From contig HF997952.1 of the NCBI GenBank assembly GCA_000433635.1, positions 15,472 through 38,712 of the forward strand: a stretch of 23,241 nt of DNA, given 5' to 3'. The notes beneath the pieces were generated by a model. That model searched no databases. It worked only from the letters and a program-made list of their open reading frames with translations, and was not told where the DNA came from. Every line of letters begins with the position of its first letter. Positions within the stretch are counted from its first letter, which is position 1. A program made the position numbers and the translations under genes. Source of the stretch: Ruminococcus sp. CAG:254 (GTDB lineage: Bacteria > Bacillota > Clostridia > Oscillospirales > Ruminococcaceae). Positions 7,149-14,149 of the stretch are shown one piece after another.

Positions 7149-7331
7149 ATGGCTCTTTTCTTTTCAGAAGTACAAATTCTGTCTATCTTAAATGATATAA
7201 TAAAAAATGAAAGTTTGTTTCCAGAAAGCCAAATTTTGTACAACTGGTTTCATATAATGGAAGCAGACAAGCATACAACTCGATACTTTTGTGATGTCAT
7301 TGAACAGTTCCATACAAGACTTGATCGGTAA
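7149..7331 (+). CDS. Small hypothetical protein
   Basis: The ORF encodes 60 residues (starting MALFFSEVQILSILND, with DKHTTRYFCDVIEQFHTRL near the end). It begins 33 bases after the exonuclease stop and is more AT-rich than its neighbours. No clear ribosome site precedes the ATG. It could be a real small gene read through from the exonuclease promoter, a decayed fragment of a larger gene, or non-coding. The family was not recognised. Confidence 0.35.
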   Translation: MALFFSEVQILSILNDIIKNESLFPESQILYNWFHIMEADKHTTRYFCDVIEQFHTRLDR

Positions 7332-7467
7332 TCCATTACGGTCTTTAGGGGGTGATAGCTGTGTACTGGACGATGATAATAGATCACGGTCTGCATTGAT
7401 TGCCTTGCGGATTTGTTTGTGCTGATACAGAAGTTGAGTGTGTTATGCTGTAAACTCTCGGCATAAA

Positions 7468-7502
7468 GGGCGGTCTGAGCAGATCAGGCCGCCCTTTTTT
7501 TT
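7468..7502 (+). terminator. Strong intrinsic terminator
   Basis: An 11-bp stem GGGCGGTCTGA/TCAGGCCGCCC (one T.G pair, loop GCAGA) at 7468-7494 is followed by eight T residues. It ends rightward transcription from the exonuclease region. In the stretch 7332-7467 the only candidate is a 12-codon ORF from GTG 7361 with AGGGGG upstream. Confidence 0.9.
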
Positions 7503-7929
7503 ACTCATAATGTGATAGGAAAATGAAATTTTGGTGAAAAGTTGCCGCACTATAATTTTGCACAAAGAGTAATTTTTCAACATGGGACTGAGGTTTGAAT
7601 GAGTTAGGTGGAAATGTTGAATCGGTAGTGCATTATCGAAAAGTGCAGGAAAATGGGGCTTTTATAAAAATCGGGTGTTCCCGAACGGGAACGCTGAGAA
7701 GTTGCTTTTTACGCTGTAATGGTTCATAATAATATAGAACGCATCGGCGCGTTGCTCCAACGGTGAACCTTACTGCGCAGGAGGGTTACTCGATCACTGT
7801 ATGGAAACTGAATATGAAACGATCGAATGGACGAGTAATGTTTGATTGTCGGACGGGTATATTCCGAATGACAGGCTTACTATGTTCATTTGCTGATTTC
7901 CGTCTGACAGAAAGGACGGAACCGGTATT
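7503..7929 (+). promoter_or_regulatory. Structured non-coding region before the HTH-sigma pair
   Basis: No gene of normal length is found here. The stretch holds a perfect palindrome GTTCCCGAACGGGAAC (7677-7692) and a nested structure with outer arms GGTTCA/TGAACC (7721-7769) and inner AACGC/GCGTT (7738-7753). It also holds a 14-codon ORF from ATG 7801 (METEYETIEWTSNV, with GGAGGG 15 bases upstream) and a hairpin TTCCGTC/GACGGAA (7898-7921). The last hairpin occludes part of the AAGGA site before the gene at 7930. It is likely a regulatory leader or operator region. No consensus promoter stands out. Confidence 0.45.
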
Positions 7930-8421
7930 ATGAATGATTTACATACTCCTCAGATTTCATTATTCAGCGAACATGAGGAGCCGCAAAGCTACGAAGTTTA
8001 CGTTTACGGGACTGATGATCTCAATGAGCAGAACAAGGACAGCTTCTGCGTGGCATTATGTCTGTATTTAGACGAGATCAATATAAGCCAGAAAACGCTT
8101 GCAAGACTGACGGGAATTGCTCCATCTACGCTCTCACGGTATCTTTCGGGTAAAAGGAAGATGCAGTATGATTACCTCTGTGCGGTCTGTATAGCAATCA
8201 GACTTCACCCTTTCAGGCAGCGTTACTTGTTTTCGCTCCTGCTGTATGCGATGCCATGTGACCAGGATTACAGAAAAGCAGATAAGAATATCATCAGGGC
8301 TTATCTTGACGGCTGTGCATTCGATAAACGTTTTACGCTTACAGCCTGCAATGAACAGTTGAAGGCAATCCATACCAAACCTCTTACAAACCTGACCTCT
8401 GCTAAGGAGGACAGTGAGTAA
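7930..8421 (+). CDS. Helix-turn-helix (Cro/CI-type) regulator
   Basis: The 163-residue protein has a central HTH near residues 42-80 (LYLDEINISQKTLARLTGI, then APSTLSRYLSGKRKMQYDYL), typical of XRE/Cro-like regulators. It is flanked by an acidic N-terminus and a C-terminal helical segment (RQRYLFSLLLYAMPCDQDYR). The stop overlaps the next start as TAATG, so it is coupled to the sigma-like gene. By analogy with the regulatory end of Tn916-type elements it probably controls the switch to excision and transfer. The ribosome site is weak (AAGGA 14 bases away) and sits in a hairpin. Confidence 0.85.
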   Translation: MNDLHTPQISLFSEHEEPQSYEVYVYGTDDLNEQNKDSFCVALCLYLDEINISQKTLARLTGIAPSTLSRYLSGKRKMQYDYLCAVCIAIRLHPFRQRYLFSLLLYAMPCDQDYRKADKNIIRAYLDGCAFDKRFTLTACNEQLKAIHTKPLTNLTSAKEDSE

Positions 8422-8852
8422 TGGGAAGATTTATGTATGTCCACTTTGGCGATGATGTTCCCCGTAACATCGAGAAAGAGTACAACAAGCTCTTGCGAAA
8501 AGAACGATACATTGAGGAGCTGGATGCAAAAAACGGAAAGATCTATCCCGATTTTGACGATGTTCTATCTTCGAATCCCGATCCTGCGAGTATTCCCATA
8601 AGCGATGAAGAAGAAAAGGAGCAGATCAGGCACCGGAACAGGCTTGATTATCTGCCTGATGCCTTAGAACTGCTGAAATCGGATTTTCCTGAAGGGTATG
8701 AGCTTATACGGGACTACTTTCTGAGAGAGGATAAGGTGACGATGTGGTATCTCGTTGAGAAATACGGTTTATCAATTGATATGGTGCGTTACCGAATCAA
8801 GATTGCAAAGCAGAAGCTCAAGGAGTATATCATCTTGCACGAAAACGAATAA
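8421..8852 (+). CDS. Sigma-70-like regulator of a conjugative element
   Basis: The 143-residue protein has a hydrophilic N-terminus (NKLLRKERYIEELDAKNGK), a middle acidic segment (SIPISDEEEKEQIRHRNR) and a C-terminal region-4-like helix-turn-helix (VTMWYLVEKYGLSIDMVRYR, then KIAKQKLKEYI). Similar small sigma-like proteins, such as Tn916 Orf7, activate the recombination genes. A good AAGGAGG lies 12 bases before ATG 8421. It is coupled to the HTH gene by a 1-base overlap. It lacks a clear region 2, so it may be an activator rather than a true sigma factor. Confidence 0.8.
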   Translation: MGRFMYVHFGDDVPRNIEKEYNKLLRKERYIEELDAKNGKIYPDFDDVLSSNPDPASIPISDEEEKEQIRHRNRLDYLPDALELLKSDFPEGYELIRDYFLREDKVTMWYLVEKYGLSIDMVRYRIKIAKQKLKEYIILHENE

Positions 8853-9015
8853 AGAAATATGTGCAGAACGCTGATTTTTTCTTTTTGGAGAAATAAACAT
8901 GGGAAAAACCTTCCCGATTTTGCAAAATCCTCGGTTGATATATAGAGGGGTTCATACCACTGATGGCTGAAAAGGGTACGGATCACTCGCTGACATATCC
9001 TATCCTCCGTGATGA

Positions 9016-9051
9016 GGGGCGGTACGGTTCTTCCATTTGCCGCACCGTCCC
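9016..9051. other. Hairpin downstream of the sigma-like gene
   Basis: A 12-position stem GGGGCGGTACGG/CCGCACCGTCCC (9016-9027 and 9040-9051) has one G.T pair and one mismatch, and a 12-base loop. No T-run follows on the plus strand, so it is not a standard terminator. The stretch 8853-9015 also carries GGGAA/TTCCC and ATCAC/GTGAT arms. No gene was found in 8853-9358. Confidence 0.5.
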
Positions 9052-9096
9052 ATACTTTCAACTATGCTTTCATGTTAATTTCTTTTATTTTTCTGT

Positions 9097-9158
9097 CAAC
9101 AGCAGAGATGCTGTTGGGAGTGTACGTCCTTCGGAGCGTACATTGCCAAAGGCATCTC
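9097..9158. repeat. Structured element, copy A (alternative hairpins)
   Basis: Strand 9105-9117 (GAGATGCTGTTGG) can pair with 9146-9158 (CCAAAGGCATCTC): 11 Watson-Crick pairs, one wobble and one mismatch. This stem encloses GAG, a TGTACG/CGTACA hairpin with a C(TTCG)G tip, and TTG. Part of the same 5' strand can instead form CAACAGCA/TGCTGTTG (9097-9116) around a GAGA loop. The two folds are mutually exclusive. Copy B has the same layout 84 bases on. Confidence 0.6.
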
Positions 9159-9181
9159 ACACATTCCTCTTAGTTTTGTTT

Positions 9182-9244
9182 GACGGCTGATATGCTGTCG
9201 GGAGCTTCCTCTCGATTTGAGGAGAAGCTGCCAACAGTACATCA
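9182..9244. repeat. Structured element, copy B (alternative hairpins)
   Basis: Strand 9188-9201 (TGATATGCTGTCGG) can pair with 9231-9244 (CCAACAGTACATCA): 11 Watson-Crick pairs, one G.T and two mismatches. It encloses GAG, a CTTC/GAAG plus CCTC/GAGG hairpin, and CTG. The competing upstream hairpin is GACGGC/GCTGTC (9182-9199). The shared strings with copy A are ATGCTGT, GGGAG and TGCCAA. The apical stem sequence is wholly different, but the pairing is kept. Confidence 0.6.
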
Positions 9245-9287
9245 AATATCAGGCATAAAAATAACTGACAACGATGCACTTAGTATC

Positions 9288-9316
9288 TTGACAATAGAAT
9301 ATGGAACATCTACGCT
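9288..9316 (+). promoter_or_regulatory. Possible promoter of the excisionase gene
   Basis: A perfect TTGACA (9288-9293) is followed at 17 bases by a poor -10, TACGCT (9311-9316). A weak -10 would fit a promoter that needs an activator. It lies downstream of both structured elements. Confidence 0.5.
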
Positions 9317-9358
9317 TTTTCAGTTTCTTTTCTTCTGACAGGAAGGAGGTTATGTCCT

Positions 9359-9577
9359 ATGGATTCAATACCGCTTGAAGTTGTATATAAGAATATGTAT
9401 AGCGAATATCCTGAGATACTGGAAGTAAAGGACTTATGTGAAATTCTCGGCTATGGAAAGAAAAAGGTTTATCAGCTTATCAAGGAAGGACAACTCAAAA
9501 AAATTCCTTGTGGTAGAACAATCAAGGTCGCAAAAGCTACGATTATAGATTTCGTTCTGCAATGCGCACAAAAATAA
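9359..9577 (+). CDS. xis: Excisionase-family HTH protein
   Basis: The 72-residue protein is a single winged-helix/MerR-like domain of the excisionase (HTH_17) type: EILEVKDLCEILGYGKKKV, then YQLIKEGQLKKIPCGRTIKV and a closing helix ATIIDFVLQCAQ. Such proteins bend DNA at attachment sites and direct the integrase towards excision. GGAAGGAGG ends 9 bases before ATG 9359. It lies 136 bases upstream of int, a spacing filled by repeat sites and an int promoter. The pairing with int and the tRNA makes the assignment secure. Confidence 0.88.
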   Translation: MDSIPLEVVYKNMYSEYPEILEVKDLCEILGYGKKKVYQLIKEGQLKKIPCGRTIKVAKATIIDFVLQCAQK

Positions 9578-9579
9578 CT

Positions 9580-9628
9580 GGTAGAAATGTCCCTTGTGTC
9601 AAATTTTGTAGAAGTGGTAGGAAAACGC
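9580..9628 (+). repeat. Putative integrase/excisionase binding repeats upstream of int
   Basis: There are three related sites: GGTAGAAA (9580-9587), TTTTGTAGAAG (9604-9613 region) and GGTAGGAAAACGC (9616-9628). The last directly abuts the -35 box of the int promoter. The 'ATTT.GTAGAA.T..GGTAG.AAAACGCT' pattern recurs at 11200-11226 on the other side of int. Confidence 0.55.
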
Positions 9629-9657
9629 TTGCAAATGACTTTGTATCGCGCTACAAT
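9629..9657 (+). promoter_or_regulatory. Promoter of int
   Basis: TTGCAA (9629-9634) and TACAAT (9652-9657) are separated by 17 bases. The -35 box directly follows a GGTAG-type repeat, which suggests control by Int or Xis binding. Confidence 0.65.
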
Positions 9658-9713
9658 ATAGTTATGAGGTCAATAGCGCAGACCACCGCTTTCGACATAA
9701 GGAGGATAATATA

Positions 9714-11033
9714 ATGAAAGCAAGTCTGCCTTTTAAGTACATTATTGCCGAAAAGAAGGGCAAAAACTATGTTGTCTTTGATTTCAAGGACGATAGTGGC
9801 AAGCGTAAGAGAAAATGGGTTACAACCGATTTGCCTGTTGACTGTTCTTATAAAGCACTGACAGCAAAGGTGAACGTAATAGTAGCAAAGTTCTATGAGG
9901 AGTTTCTCACAGGCAGCTTAACAAAAGTCAAGGAAACCCCAAAGGAAAAGACAGAACTCAGCGAGGAGGTTCTCAGTGATGATGCTGTATGCAAGACAAG
10001 TTTTGAGTTCACAGCATTTCTTGACTACTGGCTTGAAACAATCAGACCGACAATCGCACGAACCTCTTATGAAAGCTACAATCGCTATATCACCAGGATC
10101 AAAAACTATTTTGACGAGCGTTATCCGCATCTTCTTCTTGGCAACCTGACAGCTTTACAGCTTCAGCAGTTCTATAACGATAAGTTCAACAGCGGTCTTT
10201 CGGGCAATTCGGTAAAGCATTACCATGCCAATATCCACAAAGCACTAAAATATGCTGTAAAAATGGATATGCTCGATGTAAACGTCGCAGATAAGGTTGA
10301 ACTGCCGAAAATCCAGAAGTTTGAAGCCAATTTCTACAACAAGGACGAGTTGGAACAGCTCTTTGAAGTATTCAAGGGCGATAGACTTGAACTTGTGGTA
10401 CATATTGCAGCCTACTACGGACTTCGCAAGAGCGAGATTATTGGTTTGAAGTGGGATTCCGTCAACTTTGAGGAAAAGAAACTCACGGTTCGCCGTAAGG
10501 TTTCCAGCACTTATGGCGGCGGCAAAGAAATGATTTTTGTCGAAAATCAGCTTAAAACTGAGTCCAGTGTAAGAACTTTTCCCTTGATTCCTCATATTGA
10601 GCAGATGCTAATAGAACGCAAAAACCTTGAAGAATACTACTCGAAGCTCCTCGGTAAAGACTTTGACAGGGAATATGACGGCTTTGTGTGCCGTGACAAC
10701 TTCGGTAAGCTGATTACGCCAAACTTTGTAACTACTCACTTCAAGTACATCATTAAGAAAAATAAGCTCAAACACATTCGATTCCATGATCTTCGTCATT
10801 CATGTGCCAGTCTGTTGCTGGCAAACGGAGTATCCATGAAGGCGATCCAGGAGTGGCTTGGACATTCAACATTTAATGTTACAGCCAATTTTTATAGTCA
10901 CCTCGACTTTCATTCCAAAGTGGAGTCTGCGGAGACTATCGCCAAAGTGTTGGGTGGAGACAGTACAGATACGGAACAGGCTATCCATGATAAAGGTTCA
11001 GAGGACGAAAAAAATCGCAAGTCCTCAACCTGA
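9714..11033 (+). CDS. int: Tyrosine-family site-specific integrase
   Basis: The 439-residue protein inserts and excises the element at tRNA-Leu. The N-terminal domain (FKYIIAEKKGKNYVVFDF, GKRKRKWVTT) is an AP2-like arm-DNA-binding domain. A SAM-like core-binding domain follows at about 95-195. The catalytic domain has Arg238 in AAYYGLRKSEIIGL, His358 and Arg361 in HDLRHSCASLLL, His384 in WLGHST and the nucleophile Tyr394 in NFYSHLD. AAGGAGG ends 8 bases before ATG 9714. It is the last gene before the tRNA, as expected. A weak hairpin (11016-11026/11032-11042) overlaps its stop. The C-terminal tail after residue 412 is polar and probably disordered. Confidence 0.95.
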   Translation: MKASLPFKYIIAEKKGKNYVVFDFKDDSGKRKRKWVTTDLPVDCSYKALTAKVNVIVAKFYEEFLTGSLTKVKETPKEKTELSEEVLSDDAVCKTSFEFTAFLDYWLETIRPTIARTSYESYNRYITRIKNYFDERYPHLLLGNLTALQLQQFYNDKFNSGLSGNSVKHYHANIHKALKYAVKMDMLDVNVADKVELPKIQKFEANFYNKDELEQLFEVFKGDRLELVVHIAAYYGLRKSEIIGLKWDSVNFEEKKLTVRRKVSSTYGGGKEMIFVENQLKTESSVRTFPLIPHIEQMLIERKNLEEYYSKLLGKDFDREYDGFVCRDNFGKLITPNFVTTHFKYIIKKNKLKHIRFHDLRHSCASLLLANGVSMKAIQEWLGHSTFNVTANFYSHLDFHSKVESAETIAKVLGGDSTDTEQAIHDKGSEDEKNRKSST

Positions 11034-11190
11034 GAACCTGCGATAATAGTGTGCCGATCGTCTACCCATTCTACCACGGCGGCATTATAAAAAAAGTAAA
11101 AAAGTTAATCAGGTCAACTTGACACGGGGGATAAAAATCTTTTGTGCTAAGACCAAAAATGAAAGTGAAATTGAAAAAAGCAGCGATTTT

Positions 11191-11250
11191 GGTAGAAAAT
11201 TTGGTAGAAATCCGGTAGAAAAACGCTCATTCACAAGAAACTTTTCTACC
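11191..11250. repeat. Putative integrase arm-type sites near the attachment site
   Basis: Three direct GGTAGAAA copies start at 11191, 11203 and 11214 (spacing 12 and 11, about one helical turn). An inverted copy, TTTTCTACC, is at 11242-11250, and a lone inverted TTCTACC is at 11069-11075. They lie between int and the tRNA 3' end. In 11076-11190 I also see a GTCAACTTGAC palindrome (11113-11123) and nothing else. Confidence 0.6.
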
Positions 11251-11270
11251 AAATTAGTCAGAAAATAAGA

Positions 11271-11298
11271 AAAGAATGCCGTAAAATCGACATTCTTT
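11271..11298 (-). terminator. Terminator-like hairpin after tRNA-Leu
   Basis: AAAGAATG/CATTCTTT arms (11271-11278 and 11291-11298) with a 12-base loop lie 4 bases past the tRNA 3' end. On the minus strand they are followed by a T-rich stretch. They probably end the tRNA transcript. Confidence 0.65.
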
Positions 11299-11301
11299 CG
11301 A

Positions 11302-11388
11302 TGGTGCCGCTAACCGGACTTGAACCGGTACGCTGTTGCCAGCGAGGGATTTTAAGTCCCTTGTGTCTGCCTATTCCACCACAGCGGC
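11302..11388 (-). tRNA. tRNA-Leu (anticodon TAA)
   Basis: The minus strand gives an 87-base class II tRNA with encoded CCA. The acceptor GCCGCTG pairs with TAGCGGC (one G.T). The anticodon loop CTTAAAA is closed by GGGA/TCCC. The long variable arm is CGCTGGCAACAGCG-like, and the T arm is CCGGTTCAAGTCCGG. The anticodon is TAA. Its 3' end faces the integrase gene, so it is the attachment target of the element. Confidence 0.96.
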
Positions 11389-11397
11389 GATGCTTTT

Positions 11398-11426
11398 ATT
11401 ATACTACAAGAAGTGCAATTTGTCAA
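11398..11426 (-). promoter_or_regulatory. tRNA-Leu promoter
   Basis: On the minus strand a perfect TTGACA (11426-11421) and TATAAT (11403-11398) are separated by 17 bases. The -10 box ends 9 bases before the tRNA. Confidence 0.92.
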
Positions 11427-11592
11427 GGGCTTTTTGAAAAAAATCTGATATTTTTTCTTTTTTTACAAAATCCCTGTATTTCAAGTAGAACCCCTCCCCT
11501 ATTTTTCCGATCAAATCGTTTCTATATCCGTGAACCACTTTCCTGCTCCATCAGAAACACATTCCACTTCTAGAAAAAATCAGCTCTTCTAC

Positions 11593-11621
11593 TTGACAAA
11601 CCAAAACAGACATGCTATAAT
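11593..11621 (+). promoter_or_regulatory. Promoter of the TetR-ABC operon
   Basis: A perfect TTGACA (11593-11598) and TATAAT (11616-11621) are separated by 17 bases. The -10 box overlaps the first operator half-palindrome, a set-up for strong repression. Confidence 0.93.
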
Positions 11622-11645
11622 AACACTGTTATATAACACTGTTAT
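11620..11645 (+). promoter_or_regulatory. Tandem palindromic operator for the TetR-family repressor
   Basis: The 13-mer ATAACACTGTTAT occurs twice back to back (11620-11632 and 11633-11645). Each is a 6+6 palindrome with one central base. They cover the end of the -10 box and the start point. This is the expected layout for autorepression by the adjacent TetR gene. Confidence 0.8.
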
Positions 11646-11665
11646 ACTCGAATAGGAGGATGCAT

Positions 11666-12298
11666 ATGCTCACCACAGAAACAGGAACACAAACTCGCAT
11701 TTTAGCAGCTGCAAAGACCGAATTTTTAGAAAAAGGATTCCGAAACGCCTCGCTCCGAACCATCGTCAAGCTTGCAGGCGTGACAACCGGTGCATTCTAT
11801 GGATACTATTCCAATAAGGAAGCCCTCTTTTCTGCACTCGTAGAGCCACACGCTGCTGCCATTATGGGAAAATTCATGCAGGCACAAGACCACTTTGCCC
11901 AGCTGCCAGATGAAGACCAAATTCAACAGATGGGGATGGAATCCGGTGCTTGCTTTGACTGGATGATTGACTATCTCTATTCCGACCAAACCCATTATGA
12001 TGCTGTCAAACTGATTATCTGCTGTTCGGAAGGAACGCCCTATCAGGATTTCATTCATCAGATGGTAGAGGTGGAAGTGGATGCAACCTTTCAGTTCTTG
12101 AAAACCCTTCATCGCCTCGGGAAAGCCGTTCCCCCGATTGACCGGCAGCTTTGCCATATTGTCAGCAGCGGGATGTTTAGTGGCGTATTTGAAATTGTCG
12201 TGCATGATATGACCAAAGAAAACGCAAAAAGTTATATTTCTGCACTTCGTCGGTTCTATCAAGCGGGCTGGGCGGAGTTGATGCAGATTAAAATATAA
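11666..12298 (+). CDS. TetR-family transcriptional regulator
   Basis: The 210-residue protein has the classic N-terminal HTH: TRILAAAKTEFLEKGFRNAS, LRTIVKLAGVTTGAFYGYYSN and KEALFSALVEP (residues 8-60). The C-terminal part is a ligand-binding helical bundle. I chose ATG 11666, 6 bases after AGGAGG. The ATG at 11660 directly abuts that site. It sits first in an operon with two ABC exporter genes and just after its own tandem operator. It probably represses the exporter until a substrate binds. The ligand is unknown. Confidence 0.92.
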   Translation: MLTTETGTQTRILAAAKTEFLEKGFRNASLRTIVKLAGVTTGAFYGYYSNKEALFSALVEPHAAAIMGKFMQAQDHFAQLPDEDQIQQMGMESGACFDWMIDYLYSDQTHYDAVKLIICCSEGTPYQDFIHQMVEVEVDATFQFLKTLHRLGKAVPPIDRQLCHIVSSGMFSGVFEIVVHDMTKENAKSYISALRRFYQAGWAELMQIKI

Positions 12299-12367
12299 AT
12301 CGTTCTGTCTATCTATATGGATTTATCTCTTGTAGTTAGCTGAAACTAATTCAAAGGAGGAATTCTC

Positions 12368-14149
12368 TTGAAAAAACAACCATCCAATTTATCCAGATTA
12401 ATGCAATATGCTGGTTCACACCGCTATCTCACCTATGCATCTTGGATTTTGTCTGCTGGCAGTGCCCTGCTCGCACTCGTTCCATTCTGGTATCTCTGGA
12501 AAATCATTGCAGAAGTCATTGATGTGATGCCCGATTTTTCAAAGGCAGAACACCTCATTCAAAACGGCTGGCTGGCAGTATTATTTGCAGTCCTTTCCTT
12601 TGTCGTCTATGTATGCGGATTGATGTGCTCGCATTTATCTGCATTTCGTGTTGCAACCAATCTTCGCTTGCAGATGTTGCATCATCTTGCAGAATTGCCA
12701 CTCGGCTTTACACAACAATTCGGAAGCGGCAAACTACGAAAAACCATCAACGAATCCAGCGGAGCAACGGAAACCTATCTGGCTCACATGCTGCCTGATA
12801 CGGCAAATGCAATTGCAACCCCAATCGGTTTGATTGCATTGCTGTTATTCTTTGATTGGAAATTGGGTCTGTTAAGTTTGATTCCGGTTGCAGCTGGTTT
12901 CTTAGTCATGACAAGCATGACTGGCGAAAACATGAAGAAGAAGATGGAGGAATACCAAAACGCACTCGATGAAATGTCCAATGAAGCGGTTGAGTATGTG
13001 CGTGGGATTCCAGTTGTCAAAACTTTTGGTCAGACCGTCTTCTCCTTCCAGCGGTTCAAGCAATCCATCGACCGATATAAAACTTGGACGATTGCTTATA
13101 CCAAAGATTTGCGTGTGCCAATGATGCTTTACACCACTGTTATCAATGGCGTATTTGCAGTTCTCATTGCAGCAGCTTTGGTGATGACTCGAAACGGTGT
13201 AACCGATATATTCTTGCTGAACCTGCTCTTCTATATCATTATTACGCCGGTTATCTCGCTTACCATGACGAAAATGATGTTTATGAGCGAAAATGGCATG
13301 ATTGTTGCAGATGCCCTCAAGCGTGTAGATACCATCTTAGATGCTGCACCGCTTTTCAACAATGCTGCTGGAACTGTTCCAACAGATGCTTCCATCCAGT
13401 TGCAGCACGTTTCCTATTCCTATGATGGTAAACGAAATGCATTGGATGATGTTTCCCTAACCATTCCATCTGGAAAAACTGCTGCTTTTGTCGGCTCTTC
13501 TGGTAGCGGAAAAACAACTGCTGCCAACTTAATCAGTCGCTTCTTCGATACACAAAAAGGTGCAGTATTAATTGGTGGCGTGAATGTCAAGGAAATTCCA
13601 AAGGAACAGCTCATGGAAACCATTTCTTTTGTTTTCCAAAATAGCCGCTTGATTAAAGGGACGATTTTAGACAACATAAAAATGGGCAAGCCAGATGCGA
13701 CAGAGCAGGAAGTACGTGCCGCTTTGGAGCAGGCTCAGTGTATGGACATTCTGGAAAAGCTGCCGAATGGGCTGCAAACCGTCATCGGAACGGGTGGTAT
13801 TTACCTGTCGGGCGGAGAACAGCAGCGAATTGCAATTGCAAGAACCATTCTGAAAAATGCACCAATTTTGATTTTCGATGAAGCAACTGCATTTGCCGAC
13901 CCGGACAATGAAGCAAAGGTACAGGCTGCGATTTCTGCACTGGCAAAAGATAAGACCATTTTAATCATTGCCCATCGGCTTTCTACCATTACACATGCAG
14001 ATTATATTTTCGTTCTGGAAGAAGGAAAGCTGATTGAAAGCGGAACGGCAGAAGAATTGCAACGCAAAAACGGCGTGTTCCAGAAGATGTGGGATGCTTA
14101 CCAGACATCGGTACAATGGAAAGTTTCTAAGGAGGGTCAAACACTATGA
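12368..14149 (+). CDS. ABC exporter half-transporter, subunit 1
   Basis: The 593-residue protein has an N-terminal membrane domain with about six helices (residues 20-300) and a C-terminal ATPase domain. Motifs: Walker A GSSGSGKT (376-383), Q-loop FVFQNSRL, signature LSGGEQQR (480-487), Walker B LIFDEATAF with Glu505, and His536. The D-loop is altered (FADPDNE instead of SALD). It starts at a TTG codon at 12368 with AAAGGAGG 8 bases upstream. It overlaps subunit 2 by 4 bases (ATGA), so the two form a heterodimeric exporter under the TetR regulator. The substrate could be a drug, peptide or metallophore; the sequence does not say. Confidence 0.92.
   Translation: MKKQPSNLSRLMQYAGSHRYLTYASWILSAGSALLALVPFWYLWKIIAEVIDVMPDFSKAEHLIQNGWLAVLFAVLSFVVYVCGLMCSHLSAFRVATNLRLQMLHHLAELPLGFTQQFGSGKLRKTINESSGATETYLAHMLPDTANAIATPIGLIALLLFFDWKLGLLSLIPVAAGFLVMTSMTGENMKKKMEEYQNALDEMSNEAVEYVRGIPVVKTFGQTVFSFQRFKQSIDRYKTWTIAYTKDLRVPMMLYTTVINGVFAVLIAAALVMTRNGVTDIFLLNLLFYIIITPVISLTMTKMMFMSENGMIVADALKRVDTILDAAPLFNNAAGTVPTDASIQLQHVSYSYDGKRNALDDVSLTIPSGKTAAFVGSSGSGKTTAANLISRFFDTQKGAVLIGGVNVKEIPKEQLMETISFVFQNSRLIKGTILDNIKMGKPDATEQEVRAALEQAQCMDILEKLPNGLQTVIGTGGIYLSGGEQQRIAIARTILKNAPILIFDEATAFADPDNEAKVQAAISALAKDKTILIIAHRLSTITHADYIFVLEEGKLIESGTAEELQRKNGVFQKMWDAYQTSVQWKVSKEGQTL

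Larger units (their letters stand above)
1..11301. mobile_element. Right-hand part of an integrative conjugative/mobilizable element next to tRNA-Leu
   Basis: The segment combines a relaxase, MobC, SSB, ParA/ParB-like proteins, a sigma-like regulator, an excisionase and a tyrosine integrase. It ends at the 3' end of a tRNA-Leu gene, the classic target of such integrases. The order HTH, sigma-like, xis, int at the tRNA-proximal end resembles the regulatory end of Tn916-type elements. The left end and any secretion genes are outside the window, so autonomous conjugation versus mobilization cannot be decided. The exact right boundary is inferred to lie within or just before the tRNA gene, because only one attachment site is visible. 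Confidence 0.85.

Noticed and set aside
7361..7399. 12-codon ORF with AGGGGG upstream
   Set aside because: It is too short and has no context to support it. It is mentioned only under the terminator entry.
8789..9061. 90-codon minus-strand frame downstream of the sigma-like gene
   Set aside because: It overlaps the end of a solid gene and a strong hairpin, and has no family signal. I treat the area as non-coding structured DNA.
11010..11088. Possible second tRNA on the minus strand
   Set aside because: Only the acceptor and D-arm start look like tRNA. There is no anticodon stem or T arm.
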